64,000 nt of DNA from an uncultured Lactobacillus sp. GTDB lineage: Bacteria; Bacillota; Bacilli; Lactobacillales; Lactobacillaceae. Numbering within the stretch: position 1 is the stretch's first letter; each line of letters starts with the position of its first letter. Of the stretch, positions 34,323 to 43,735 are shown piece after piece. The notes beneath the pieces were generated by a model, which was given only the letters and a program-made list of their open reading frames with translations, was not told the DNA's origin and ran no database searches. A program made the position numbers and the translations under genes. The DNA lies in NCBI GenBank assembly GCA_910589675.1, contig CAJUTO010000002.1, forward strand, positions 1-64,000. The letters run 5' to 3'.

Positions 34323-35708
34323 ATGGCTCAAGTTTTAACAGAATTTGATACAATTGCTGCTATTTCTACGCCAATTGGCGAAGGCGGTATATCTATTGTG
34401 CGTATGTCCGGCGAGGATGCAATTAAAATTGCTAATCAAGTTTTTAAAGGTGCTAATTTAGCAAAGGTTGATACGCACACTATCCATTATGGTCACATTA
34501 TTAATCCACAAAACGATCAAGTGATTGATGAAGTAATGGTAACAGTTTTAAGGGCACCAAAAACATTCACTTGTGAAGATATTGTGGAAATTAACTGCCA
34601 CGGTGGTATTGTAGTTACTAATAAAATTTTACAATTACTTCTGTCAAGCGGTGCTAGAATGGCTGATCCTGGTGAGTTCACTAAAAGAGCCTTTGTAAAT
34701 GGGCGAATTGATCTTACACAAGCTGAAAGTGTGATGGATATTGTTCGTGCCAAGACTGATAAGGCTCGACAAGTTGCAGTTAAACAACTTGAAGGTGGTT
34801 TGATGCATCAAATTCGCGCTATGCGTCAAGAAATTTTAGATACTTTAGCGAATGTAGAAGTAAATATTGATTATCCGGAATATGATGCTGATCAAGTTAC
34901 TGCTAAACAAATGTCAGAAACTTCTCAAAGTGTTATCAACAAAATTAACCACTTGTTGAAAACTTCTCAACAAGGAACTATTTTGCGGAATGGATTAGCT
35001 ACAGCAATTGTAGGAAAGCCTAATGTTGGAAAGTCCTCTTTACTAAATTATTTAACTCAAAGTGATAAAGCAATTGTGACGGATGTGGCCGGAACTACTA
35101 GAGATACGCTGGAAGAGTATGTTTCTGTTCAAGGTGTACCACTTAAATTGATCGATACAGCAGGGATTCATCATACTGAAGATAAAGTGGAAAAAATTGG
35201 TGTAGAACGTTCACAGCAGGCTTTAGAAAAAGCTGATTTGGTTCTTCTATTACTTGATTCTAGCAAAGAATTAAGTGATGAGGATAAGATGTTGATAAAG
35301 TTAACAGAACCAAAGAAACGAATCATTGTTTTGAACAAGACAGACTTGGGGCAAAAACTATCTGTGGATGAAGTTAAAGAACTTACGCATAGTGAAATTA
35401 TCTCAACTTCAATTTTAAAAGAAAAGAATCTTGAGGAACTTGAAGATGCAATTAAAGAGCTCTTCTTTAGCGGAATTGAAAATTCAAATGATCAAGTTTT
35501 AGTCACAAATCAACGCCAAGTGGCTCTTCTTAAGAAGGCGAAGGGTGAACTGGAAGATGTGATTGATGCAGTTAATAACGATGTTCCAGTTGATATTGCT
35601 CAAATTGATTTTAATGGTGCATGGGATACTTTAGGTGAAATTACTGGAGATAGCGCACCAGATGAATTGATTAATCAATTGTTCAGTCAATTCTGTTTAG
35701 GTAAGTAG
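34323..35708 (+). CDS. mnmE: tRNA modification GTPase MnmE
   Basis: This is a 461-residue protein. The N-terminal THF-binding domain is [19 protein letters not shown]. The helical domain contains the GTPase module, with GKPNVGKSS (P-loop, about 226-234), DVAGTTRD (switch), DTAG and NKTD. It ends with the C-terminal catalytic FCLGK. With MnmG it makes the 5-(carboxymethyl)aminomethyl group at wobble U34. ATG 34323 follows AAAGGAGAAATCA. A TTG at 34305 lies before that site and is rejected. mnmG follows by six bases. Confidence 0.96.
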   Translation: MAQVLTEFDTIAAISTPIGEGGISIVRMSGEDAIKIANQVFKGANLAKVDTHTIHYGHIINPQNDQVIDEVMVTVLRAPKTFTCEDIVEINCHGGIVVTNKILQLLLSSGARMADPGEFTKRAFVNGRIDLTQAESVMDIVRAKTDKARQVAVKQLEGGLMHQIRAMRQEILDTLANVEVNIDYPEYDADQVTAKQMSETSQSVINKINHLLKTSQQGTILRNGLATAIVGKPNVGKSSLLNYLTQSDKAIVTDVAGTTRDTLEEYVSVQGVPLKLIDTAGIHHTEDKVEKIGVERSQQALEKADLVLLLLDSSKELSDEDKMLIKLTEPKKRIIVLNKTDLGQKLSVDEVKELTHSEIISTSILKEKNLEELEDAIKELFFSGIENSNDQVLVTNQRQVALLKKAKGELEDVIDAVNNDVPVDIAQIDFNGAWDTLGEITGDSAPDELINQLFSQFCLGK

Positions 35709-35714
35709 GGGGAA

Positions 35715-37613
35715 ATGATGAAGACATACGATTCAAATGAATATGACGTTATAGTTGTTGGTGCTGGGCATGCCGGCAGTGAGGCGGCACTAGCTAGTGC
35801 ACATATGGGACAAAAAACGCTTTTAGTTACGATTGGGCTTGATATGGTAGCTTTTATGCCATGTAATCCCTCAGTGGGAGGTCCAGCTAAAGGGACGGTC
35901 GTTCGTGAAATTGACGCTCTTGGTGGTCAAATGGGTAAAAATATCGATGCTACTTATATTCAGATGAGAATGCTTAATACGGGGAAAGGCCCTGCAGTGC
36001 GTGCGTTGCGTGCACAAGCTGATAAGTGGCAATATCATGAGCATATGAAGGATGTTATTGAAAACACACCTAATTTGACCTTACGTCAAGGAATGGTCGA
36101 TGAATTAATTGTTGAAGATGGTGTATGTAAAGGGGTAGTTACAAATACTGGGGCAAAATATCATGCTAAAAGTGTAGTTTTGACTACTGGAACTGCAGCC
36201 CGTGGACGAATTTTTATTGGAGAACTTAATTATTCATCAGGTCCTAACAATACTATTGCGGCAATTAAATTATCTGAGAATTTGGAAAAGCTTGGTTTTA
36301 AACTTCGTCGTTTTAAGACTGGTACTCCTCCCCGTGTAAATGGGAATACCATTGATTATTCTAAGACCGAAGAAGAACCTGGAGATAAAGTTCCACGTCA
36401 TTTTTCATATGAAAGTAAGGATGAGGATTATTTAAAGAACCAAATTTCATGTTGGATGACTTATACTAATCCAGTTACTCATAATATTATTAATAATAAT
36501 TTGGACCGTTCTCCAATGTTTTCTGGTGATATTGTAGGGGTAGGACCACGTTATTGCCCATCTATTGAAACTAAGGTAGTGCGTTTTGCGGATAAGGATC
36601 GTCATCAACTTTTCTTAGAACCTGAAGGTAGGGATACCAAGGAAGTTTATGTTGGAGACTTCTCTACTTCCATGCCAGAAGAAGTTCAACTTAAGATGCT
36701 TCATTCAATTAGTGGGCTTGAACATGCAGAAATGATGCGTCCAGGTTATGCTATTGAATATGATGTGATCGATCCATGGCAATTGAAGCATACTTTGGAA
36801 ACAAAGAATATCAAAAATCTTTTTACTGCTGGTCAAATGAATGGAACTTCTGGCTATGAAGAAGCTGCCGGACAAGGTTTGATTGCCGGAATTAATGCGG
36901 CGCTTCGTGCACAAGATAAGCCAGGATTTACTTTAGGCCGTGATGAGGCTTATATTGGCGTTCTAATCGATGATCTGGTAACTAAGGGTACTAATGAGCC
37001 ATACCGTCTTTTAACCTCTAGAGCGGAATATAGACTTATTCTGCGCCATGATAATGCGGACTTGCGCTTGACTGATTATGGCCATCAATTTGGTTTGATT
37101 TCAGATGAACGTTATGCAGAATTTGAAGCTAAAAAAGAAGCCATTAAAGAAGCCAAGGAAAAGTTAGCTCAAATTACTATTCACCCAACCGAAGAAATTC
37201 AAGCTTACCTTGAAAGCATTGGCGATGACAAGATGAGTGCAGGGGTAAAAGCTGATGTCTTCTTGCGTCGTCCACGTGTAACGATTGATGATATTGAAAG
37301 ATTAACTGGAGAAACGATTTCTTCTGACCGTTATGTAAAGGAACAAGTAGAAATCAACATCAAATATGCTGGCTACATCAAGAAGGAAGAAGTTCGCATT
37401 AACCGCTTGCACCGTCAAGAAGCTAAAAAGATTCCAGCTGACATTGATTACAGTAAGATTGAGGGCTTAGCTACTGAAGCACGCCAAAAGTTTGAAAAGA
37501 TTAAGCCTGAAACTTTAGCCCAAGCTGAAAGAATCTCAGGTGTTAACCCAGCTGACTTGGCAATTTTGAGTGTTTACATTCAAAATGGTCGTTACTCCAA
37601 AGTTAAAAAGTAG
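35715..37613 (+). CDS. mnmG: tRNA uridine-5-carboxymethylaminomethyl modification enzyme MnmG
   Basis: This 632-residue FAD protein has the Rossmann dinucleotide motif [17 protein letters not shown] (about residues 9-25). [14 protein letters not shown] and the DGRxxT-type FAD region follow. ATGQMNG appears as [18 protein letters not shown] (about 372), before the C-terminal helical MnmE-binding domain. It works with MnmE on tRNA U34. The first ATG is close behind GTAGGGGGAA, and a second ATG three bases on is also possible. A terminator follows. The usual rsmG gene is not downstream. Confidence 0.96.
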   Translation: MMKTYDSNEYDVIVVGAGHAGSEAALASAHMGQKTLLVTIGLDMVAFMPCNPSVGGPAKGTVVREIDALGGQMGKNIDATYIQMRMLNTGKGPAVRALRAQADKWQYHEHMKDVIENTPNLTLRQGMVDELIVEDGVCKGVVTNTGAKYHAKSVVLTTGTAARGRIFIGELNYSSGPNNTIAAIKLSENLEKLGFKLRRFKTGTPPRVNGNTIDYSKTEEEPGDKVPRHFSYESKDEDYLKNQISCWMTYTNPVTHNIINNNLDRSPMFSGDIVGVGPRYCPSIETKVVRFADKDRHQLFLEPEGRDTKEVYVGDFSTSMPEEVQLKMLHSISGLEHAEMMRPGYAIEYDVIDPWQLKHTLETKNIKNLFTAGQMNGTSGYEEAAGQGLIAGINAALRAQDKPGFTLGRDEAYIGVLIDDLVTKGTNEPYRLLTSRAEYRLILRHDNADLRLTDYGHQFGLISDERYAEFEAKKEAIKEAKEKLAQITIHPTEEIQAYLESIGDDKMSAGVKADVFLRRPRVTIDDIERLTGETISSDRYVKEQVEINIKYAGYIKKEEVRINRLHRQEAKKIPADIDYSKIEGLATEARQKFEKIKPETLAQAERISGVNPADLAILSVYIQNGRYSKVKK

Positions 37614-37626
37614 ATAATTAATCCTA

Positions 37627-37657
37627 AATCCATATCGTGAGATATGGATTTTTTTAT
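37627..37657 (+). terminator. terminator of mnmE-mnmG
   Basis: AATCCATATC-GTGA-GATATGGATT is followed by TTTTT. Confidence 0.8.
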
Positions 37658-37661
37658 TTCC

Positions 37662-37675
37662 ATTTCCTGGGAAAT
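37662..37675. promoter_or_regulatory. Noc-box-like palindrome (13/14)
   Basis: ATTTCCTGGGAAAT lies between mnmG and the third Rgg gene. Confidence 0.4.
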
Positions 37676-37758
37676 AGTATTAATATACAGAAGAAATAAT
37701 ATTTTTAAGTTATGGTATAAGTGATGTGATTGAGATAGATATACAATCTAAAAATCAT

Positions 37759-37777
37759 TTGAGAATATTATTCTCAA
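37759..37777. promoter_or_regulatory. palindrome upstream of Rgg 3
   Basis: TTGAGAATATTATTCTCAA is a perfect 9-1-9 inverted repeat 48 bases before the start of the third Rgg gene, a possible autoregulatory operator. Confidence 0.5.
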
Positions 37778-37825
37778 CGGAAAGTATTATTGTAGAGTCA
37801 AACTATATAATTTGAGGATGGTAAT

Positions 37826-38644
37826 ATGACAATAGGTGAGGCATTAAAAAAAGAGCGAATCAAAAGAGGTCTTTCTGTTAGAAAGATGGCTGGAACAATT
37901 ATTGATCCTTCGTCTTATAATAAAGTTGAGAAAAACATGCGTAATATAGGTTCTGAGGCGTTAGTACGTCTTATTTTTATGCATGATATTAATATAAATG
38001 AATTTTTTAATAATATTAGTTCTAATTATGTGCCTAGTAAATTACTTTATAAAATAGAATTAGAAAGTAATATGCGATCTGCTTTTAATAATCGAGATTT
38101 AGTTAAAATTCAAAATGTTCATAACAAAATAATGAACTTAAAACATGAAGAAATTTTAAAACTAAGATCAATAGTGGCAGTTGCTTATCTAAAAGATACC
38201 ATTAATGATTTAGATGAACATATTAAGATTAAGATATTCGAGCAGCTAGATAAAAAGGATAATTTAAGTAATAACATTGAAGCCATTAGATTATTTGCAA
38301 ATGTTATGCCTATTTTTACTAATGAGCAATTAAATTACTTAATGCAAAGTTATGCTAACAAGATAATAAAGAATGATAATTTATCAGAATTAGATATCAA
38401 AAGATTTGTCATAGCCAGCGTTAACTATCTTCGAGCTTGCTATGAACGTAAAATCCCATTAAACGAAACAATGGTTCAAATAAAAGACTATATTTTGAAT
38501 AGTGATGATACTTCACTGTTGGTCTATAAAGGACTAGTTAAGTTGAGTTTGGCTGCAATTACAGGAAATATTACTTTAGCAAAAAAATTAAAACAAGAGT
38601 TAATTGACATAGGGTATGAGCAAGTAAAGAACTGGAAATTTTAG
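37826..38644 (+). CDS. Rgg/GadR/MutR-type transcriptional regulator 3
   Basis: This 272-residue regulator has the XRE HTH at about residues 4-58 (GEALKKERIKRGLSVRKMAG, SYNKVEKNMRNI) and the Rgg helical effector domain. KRFVIASVNYLRACYERK (about 192) matches the QRRIASVCINYLGR region of Rgg 1. It is paralogous to the regulators at 7392 and 9431. GAGGATGGTAAT precedes the ATG. It is followed in the same orientation by a DUF1430 membrane protein and an ABC ATPase, a set that resembles Rgg-controlled bacteriocin immunity clusters. Confidence 0.82.
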   Translation: MTIGEALKKERIKRGLSVRKMAGTIIDPSSYNKVEKNMRNIGSEALVRLIFMHDININEFFNNISSNYVPSKLLYKIELESNMRSAFNNRDLVKIQNVHNKIMNLKHEEILKLRSIVAVAYLKDTINDLDEHIKIKIFEQLDKKDNLSNNIEAIRLFANVMPIFTNEQLNYLMQSYANKIIKNDNLSELDIKRFVIASVNYLRACYERKIPLNETMVQIKDYILNSDDTSLLVYKGLVKLSLAAITGNITLAKKLKQELIDIGYEQVKNWKF

Positions 38645-38746
38645 TGTGGTTTTTTGACCACATTCAACTTCAAGCCTTTAGAATCATGTTAAAACACTAT
38701 TAAATTAAAGAAAAAGGAGGTTTTTACAGCCTTTATTTTTTAGTGG

Positions 38747-40855
38747 GTGGTTAGATTGTATAAAAAAGTTCTGAAATTTCTTTTCATCCTGATAGATGTT
38801 ATAACTGTGAGCTTATGGTTGATATATATAATTAATCAACATAATAATATAATTGCAGCCAATGAATTTGATTTAACAAATAATTATGCACAACTAGGAT
38901 TTCCGAAATATCAAGAAAATAATGTAGACTATTTTAAGCAATTACAAGTAATTCAAAAAACAAGTGATCAATTAAAAATCCCTTTTTTAAAAAGGACATA
39001 TTATTTAGGCTCTGGTATAAATTATGAACATTATAATTACAATAAACATATTCAAAATGTATTATTTGAAGTAAGCGATTTGGATAATACTGCGTTAAAA
39101 AATAATTTTAATGTTGACTTTCATAATGGAAATACATATTCAACAATCCGGACTTCTACTACTAGTCATCATTTAAAAAAGTATAGTAATATCAATTTTA
39201 CGGTTAAACAAATTTCTTTTACTGAGCCTCCTAAATCTAGAGAGGGAATATTCTTTATTCAAACTCAGGATATTAGTTTAATACAAAAGTATATTCGAAA
39301 ATTACGTTTGAATTATAACCATGCCTTTAAAACTTCTTATAAATTAAAGGATTTTCAACCTACACCGATTTATTCGGTTTCAGATGATTTGTCTTTAGAG
39401 TCAGATAATATTAAGACTATGGCTGAAACTATGGTGATTTTTCAGATAGTCTTCTTCATAATTTATATTTTTTCGTTTATTTATGATATAGGAATTTATA
39501 AATTATTAGGCTTTAATAGTTTTAGAATCTTAAAGGAAATTATGTTACCAGAACTCTTAATTGGTAGTCTTCTTCCTTTAACGGGTGGCATAATTTATGA
39601 ATTACTAGAAAGGGAGACATCAATTATATGGGATAGTGTCTCTCTATTATTGTTGATAGCACTTCTAGAATTAGTTTTTACATATGGCTTAGTTACTCTT
39701 TTACAATATATTCCTACAAACAGGTTAATTATAAAACAAAGTTATGCCAGAAAATTATTTGAAGTGTCGTTTATATCAAAAGGGCTACTATTAATTTTCC
39801 TTTTATCTACTGCCCTTCCTCTTGCTAATACAGAGTTTCAAATATTAAAGAATCTGAGTCATCCTCAAACTTCGACGTATTCTAAATATGTAAATTTTTA
39901 TCCGAATATGCAGGGATATAATGAAGAACTTAGTCCTATGCGTTTGACTAAAATAGAACAAAAATATTTATATCCTAAGTTAGAAAATGATGGTAGTTTA
40001 TTTATTGATACTTCACAAATAATAACTTCTAATCCTTATTATCAAAGGAGTGTAGATATTAATACGAATTATTTAAGATTTAATCCTTTATATAATCTGA
40101 GTAATGAAAAGATAACTATTAATCAAAATGAACATAGATCAATTATTTTATTACCTCAAAAGAATATGAAGTATAGATCTCGTATTTCTAACTACTTTGT
40201 TGATAAATTAAAACTTCGACCACATTTTGTAATAATTAAAAATAATCAGTATATTTTTGATACACAGGGACGAAAGAAAAATAATTATGCATATATAAAT
40301 GTGTTTACCCGAAAAAATGTCAGTAAAGATGTGATTCTAGATATTTTTACAGGTGATGCAGATGATACTATTAAAATTCCTAAAAAAGGTAGGAGTCCTA
40401 AGCAAATTTATAGGCATTATTTGTCAATCTTAGAGAAGTATAATTTAAGAGATAATTTGCCTCAAATAATAAGATCAGATCAAAGCCGTAAAGCGGATTT
40501 AGCAAATATCTTTAGTGAGGTTTATGTAGATATCTTTGTAATTATAATAAGTTTTGTAATGTTTATTATGATCTTGGCGATAATGATGAGCTTATATTTT
40601 TCAGTATATGGACGTACATTTACAATTAAACAAACTTTGGGAATGTCTACTTTTAGAAGTATGTTAAATTATTGGCTATTGTGGTTACTTCAAATTATAT
40701 TAGTAATCGTTGTATTGTCAGTATTTATTCAAAAAATTACAGATCCTCCAGTGTATCTTTTATTTATAACTGCAATTTTTATAGACTTTATAGTCAGTCT
40801 ACTAACTATTCATTTATTTTCTAGAAAAGCAGTAGGGAGGTTTTTAAATGAATAA
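38747..40855 (+). CDS. bacteriocin-associated integral membrane protein (DUF1430-like)
   Basis: This 702-residue membrane protein has an N-terminal anchor (about residues 8-28) and a roughly 200-residue extracytoplasmic domain. Three or four membrane segments follow at about 220-330, with another anchor near 345. A second extracytoplasmic domain (about 365-590) precedes the C-terminal segments (about 595-700). This FtsX-like double layout and the partner ATPase match the lactococcin-972-type immunity/export permease family. GTG 38747 is taken as the start. A TTG at 38756 with GGGTGG five bases upstream is equally possible. It overlaps the ATPase gene by 8 bases. Confidence 0.65.
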   Translation: MVRLYKKVLKFLFILIDVITVSLWLIYIINQHNNIIAANEFDLTNNYAQLGFPKYQENNVDYFKQLQVIQKTSDQLKIPFLKRTYYLGSGINYEHYNYNKHIQNVLFEVSDLDNTALKNNFNVDFHNGNTYSTIRTSTTSHHLKKYSNINFTVKQISFTEPPKSREGIFFIQTQDISLIQKYIRKLRLNYNHAFKTSYKLKDFQPTPIYSVSDDLSLESDNIKTMAETMVIFQIVFFIIYIFSFIYDIGIYKLLGFNSFRILKEIMLPELLIGSLLPLTGGIIYELLERETSIIWDSVSLLLLIALLELVFTYGLVTLLQYIPTNRLIIKQSYARKLFEVSFISKGLLLIFLLSTALPLANTEFQILKNLSHPQTSTYSKYVNFYPNMQGYNEELSPMRLTKIEQKYLYPKLENDGSLFIDTSQIITSNPYYQRSVDINTNYLRFNPLYNLSNEKITINQNEHRSIILLPQKNMKYRSRISNYFVDKLKLRPHFVIIKNNQYIFDTQGRKKNNYAYINVFTRKNVSKDVILDIFTGDADDTIKIPKKGRSPKQIYRHYLSILEKYNLRDNLPQIIRSDQSRKADLANIFSEVYVDIFVIIISFVMFIMILAIMMSLYFSVYGRTFTIKQTLGMSTFRSMLNYWLLWLLQIILVIVVLSVFIQKITDPPVYLLFITAIFIDFIVSLLTIHLFSRKAVGRFLNE

Positions 40856-41507
40856 TGAGTATCTTGTAAAAATAAAGGATTTAAAGAAAAAGTTTAAAAA
40901 TCATATTGTTTTTGATCATTTAAATCTCAGTATCGCTAACCACCAGATTACTACGATTTATGGTGAAAGTGGTAGTGGAAAATCTACGCTACTAAACATA
41001 ATTGGATTGCTTGAAAGATCTGATGGTGGATCTATTACATTATTTCATGAAGAGTCACCAAAAGTGGGAAGTAAAAAAGCTAGAGAATTTTTGCAAAATC
41101 ATATCAGTTATCTATTTTAAAATTTTGCATTAATTAACGATCAAAGTATAAAGAAAAACCTAGATTTAGCAAATTTAAATCCTAAAGAATCTAAAAAACA
41201 ATTTAATAAGCGTAAAAATGAAATTTTACATCGATTGAATATAGTTATAGATGAAAAAACTAAAGTTGGAGTTCTATCAGGGGGACAACAACAAAGAATT
41301 GCTTTAGCGAGAGCGATTCTAAAACCAGGAGAATTATTGCTATGTGATGAACCTACGGGCTCATTGGATCCTACAAATAAAGAAATTATTTTTAGAGCGT
41401 TGGAACAATTAAAAGAACAGGGAAAAACTATTTTAATCGTATCTCACGATCCATACATTATTGAAAATAGTGATATTATCTACGATATTAAATCTTTAAG
41501 TAAATAA
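40848..41507 (+). pseudogene. ABC transporter ATP-binding protein interrupted by a TAA at the Q-loop
   Basis: The frame is continuous for 220 codons except for one TAA at 41118-41120. Before it lie Walker A YGESGSGKST (about residues 37-46) and the run ISYLF. After it come NFALI, the signature LSGGQQQR (about 145), Walker B LLLCDEPTGSLD (about 165) and VSHD. In homologues the codon after YLF encodes the Q-loop glutamine (FQNFAL), so a CAA-to-TAA change is the simplest origin. It is like the lactococcin 972 group export ATPase. Unless suppressed, the transporter is inactive. Confidence 0.75.
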
Positions 41508-41528
41508 TTTTTGCTAAAAAACTTCGCC

Positions 41529-41542
41529 ATTTCCCAGGAAAT
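41529..41542. promoter_or_regulatory. Noc-box-like palindrome (13/14)
   Basis: ATTTCCCAGGAAAT, the same form as in recF. Confidence 0.4.
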
Positions 41543-41682
41543 GTTTCTCTAATAAAAGTAAAATAATATTTTTTAAAAAAATATTTATATATTTTTCTCC
41601 GCCAAAATAATAAAAAATATTATGACTATGCTAAGATAATCACAAATGTAACCACTACCATAACTCAAAAGTTATACTTGTT

Positions 41683-41725
41683 TTTCACAAGTTTGTGAAA
41701 TTATTATTTTCACAAAACGCTTACA
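41683..41725 (+). promoter_or_regulatory. half-site array and cre-like site at the pyruvate oxidase promoter
   Basis: TTTCACAA-GT-TTGTGAAA (41683-41700) is a perfect inverted repeat. A further TTTCACAAA follows at 41708-41716 and merges into ACAAAACGCTTACA (41712-41725), which matches the CcpA cre consensus at 12 of 14 positions. Confidence 0.5.
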
Positions 41726-41822
41726 TTATTGATATTATTGGGATTCAGCCTACTTGAAATTGTGAAATTATGTGCTTTAATACATTATGTAAGCAAACGA
41801 ATATTAAGGAGATGCACTTAAA

Positions 41823-43637
41823 ATGACAAAGATTAATGGCGCAGATGCGATGTTTAAAGTTTTATATGATTGGCACGTTGATCATATCTATGGTTTCCCA
41901 GGCGGTTCATTTGATTCCGGTATGAACGCTGTTCACGACTGGAGAAATAAGATCAAGTTTATCGAAGTTCGTCATGAAGAAGCAGGTGCTTTAGCTGCTT
42001 CTGCTGAATATAAATTAACTGGTAAGCTTGGTGTATGTTTCGGTTCAGCTGGTCCTGGTGCTGCTCACTTATTTAATGGTTTATACGATGCAAAATATGA
42101 TAAATCACCAATGGTAGCAATTGTAGCTAATGTTCCAACAAGCCGTGAAAATATTGACTTCTTCCAAGCGTTTGATGAAGATAAATGGTTCTTAAATGCC
42201 AGTGTATGGTGCCGTCAAGCAATGACTCCAGAACAAATTCCAGTTATTACTGATGAAGCAATTCGTCAAGCATATGCAAGAAAGGGTCCTGCAGTTATCA
42301 TTCTTCCTAAGGATTATGGCTGGACTAAGATTGAAGATAACTACAAGACTAGCTACAACGCTCATGTTCCTGCAAACTTTGCTGGTCCTAAGAAGGAATC
42401 TGTTGAAGAAGCTGTTAAATTGATCAAAGAAGCAAAGAATCCGGTTGTTTACTTTGGTAATGGTGCTCGAGAAGCAGATGCCGGTGAAGAATTGAAGGAA
42501 TTTTCTAACAAGTTTAAGATGCCACTTCTTTCTTCATACCTTGGTAAAGGTGTGATTGAAGATGAATTCCCAGCATATGTTGGTACTATCGGCCGTATTG
42601 GTGCTAAAACACCGAATGAAATTCAAAGCTACGCTGATTTGGTAGTTTGGGTTGGTAATAACTCACCATTTTCAGTTCTTTGGTTTAACAAAGATACTAA
42701 GGTTATCCAAATTGATGTTGATCCAGGCAAGCTTGGAAAGCGTCACACTGTTGATGTTCCAATTTTAGCTGATGCTAAGAAGACTTTGCGTGCCTTAATT
42801 GATGCCGGTGAAGATCGTCCAGAATCACCAATTTATAAGGCTGCTATTGCTGACCGTGAAAACTGGGATGCATGGCACGAAAGCTTTATTGATTCTGATG
42901 AAATGCCAGTTCGTCCAGAACCAATTTGGGATGTAATTAATAAAGAAGCTGCAGACGATGCTATTTTTGCAATTGATGTAGGTAATGTAAACGTTGACCA
43001 TTGTCGTTTGCTTAAGATGCATGATGATCAAAAGTGGACTACTTCAGGTCTTCACGCAACTATGGGATATGGTGCTCCAGCTGCTCTTACTGCTGCGACA
43101 GTTTACCCAGACCGTGAAGTATGGCAATTAGCTGGTGACGGTGGCTTTGCTATGATGAACCAAGAATTATTGACTATGGCTCGTTACAACATGCATGTTT
43201 TGAATATTGTATTTACTAATGAAACTTTAGGATACATCGAAGCTGAACAAGAAGACGAATCCCACCAACCATTATCTGGTGTTATCATTCCTGACAACAA
43301 CTGGGCCAAGGTTGCTGAAGGTATGAATATGAAGGGCGTTGTCGTTCGTACTAAGAAGGAATTCGAAGACGCTGTCAAGGAATGGAAGAAGATGGATGGT
43401 CCAATGCTTATTGATATTAAGTACACCCACGAAATGCCATATTCAACTGAACTTGACAGCCTTGACGATCCAGCCTTCGTCAAGAAGTATCAAGCAGAAG
43501 CTTTGAAGCCATTCAGTTACTTTGCTGATAAGTATGGTTTGGAGGCTGATGCTGCATCTGGTGCATCTCAACATGAAGAATCAGAACCTGAACCAGACCC
43601 AGAACCTGATACTACTTCAGGTGCTTCACAACACTAA
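41823..43637 (+). CDS. pox: pyruvate oxidase
   Basis: This 604-residue ThDP/FAD enzyme converts pyruvate, phosphate and O2 to acetyl phosphate, CO2 and H2O2. The N-terminal ThDP pyrimidine domain (INGADAMFKVLYDW, HIYGFPGG, RHEEAGALAA) is followed by the FAD-binding middle domain (about 185-340). The C-terminal domain has the ThDP motif GDGGFAMMNQEL and the later NETLG. Residues after about 575 form an odd Pro/Glu/Asp tail flanked by two SGASQH repeats. A cre-like site upstream suggests glucose repression. It is monocistronic with a strong terminator. Confidence 0.92.
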   Translation: MTKINGADAMFKVLYDWHVDHIYGFPGGSFDSGMNAVHDWRNKIKFIEVRHEEAGALAASAEYKLTGKLGVCFGSAGPGAAHLFNGLYDAKYDKSPMVAIVANVPTSRENIDFFQAFDEDKWFLNASVWCRQAMTPEQIPVITDEAIRQAYARKGPAVIILPKDYGWTKIEDNYKTSYNAHVPANFAGPKKESVEEAVKLIKEAKNPVVYFGNGAREADAGEELKEFSNKFKMPLLSSYLGKGVIEDEFPAYVGTIGRIGAKTPNEIQSYADLVVWVGNNSPFSVLWFNKDTKVIQIDVDPGKLGKRHTVDVPILADAKKTLRALIDAGEDRPESPIYKAAIADRENWDAWHESFIDSDEMPVRPEPIWDVINKEAADDAIFAIDVGNVNVDHCRLLKMHDDQKWTTSGLHATMGYGAPAALTAATVYPDREVWQLAGDGGFAMMNQELLTMARYNMHVLNIVFTNETLGYIEAEQEDESHQPLSGVIIPDNNWAKVAEGMNMKGVVVRTKKEFEDAVKEWKKMDGPMLIDIKYTHEMPYSTELDSLDDPAFVKKYQAEALKPFSYFADKYGLEADAASGASQHEESEPEPDPEPDTTSGASQH

Positions 43638-43656
43638 TTCTGTTTGATAAAAAATA

Positions 43657-43688
43657 AAAGTGAAACCTTAAGGTTTCACTTTTTTTTA
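43657..43688 (+). terminator. terminator of pyruvate oxidase
   Basis: AAGTGAAACC-TTAA-GGTTTCACTT is followed by a T-run. Confidence 0.85.
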
Positions 43689-43702
43689 TGCACTCGTATA
43701 AT
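43674..43702 (+). promoter_or_regulatory. gnd promoter inside the preceding terminator
   Basis: TTTCAC (43674-43679) and TATAAT (43697-43702) are 17 bases apart. The -35 lies in the 3' arm of the terminator stem. Confidence 0.55.
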
Positions 43703-43735
43703 GTATACTGAGAGATTTTGAACGGAGGAAAATAT

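Larger units (their letters stand above)
41508..41822. other. intergenic region upstream of pyruvate oxidase
   Basis: This is 315 bases with no gene. It contains a Noc-box-like palindrome (41529-41542), three TTGTGAA/TTCACAA half-sites (41683-41716), a cre-like site (41712-41725) and the pyruvate oxidase ribosome site (AAGGAGATGC). No clear terminator of the broken ABC gene is seen. Confidence 0.6.

Noticed and set aside
38711..38746. AGGAGG at 38715 as the ribosome site of a small gene before the DUF1430 gene
   Set aside because: No start codon lies at usable distance. The stretch AAAGG...CCTTT-ATTTTTT is better read as a weak terminator.
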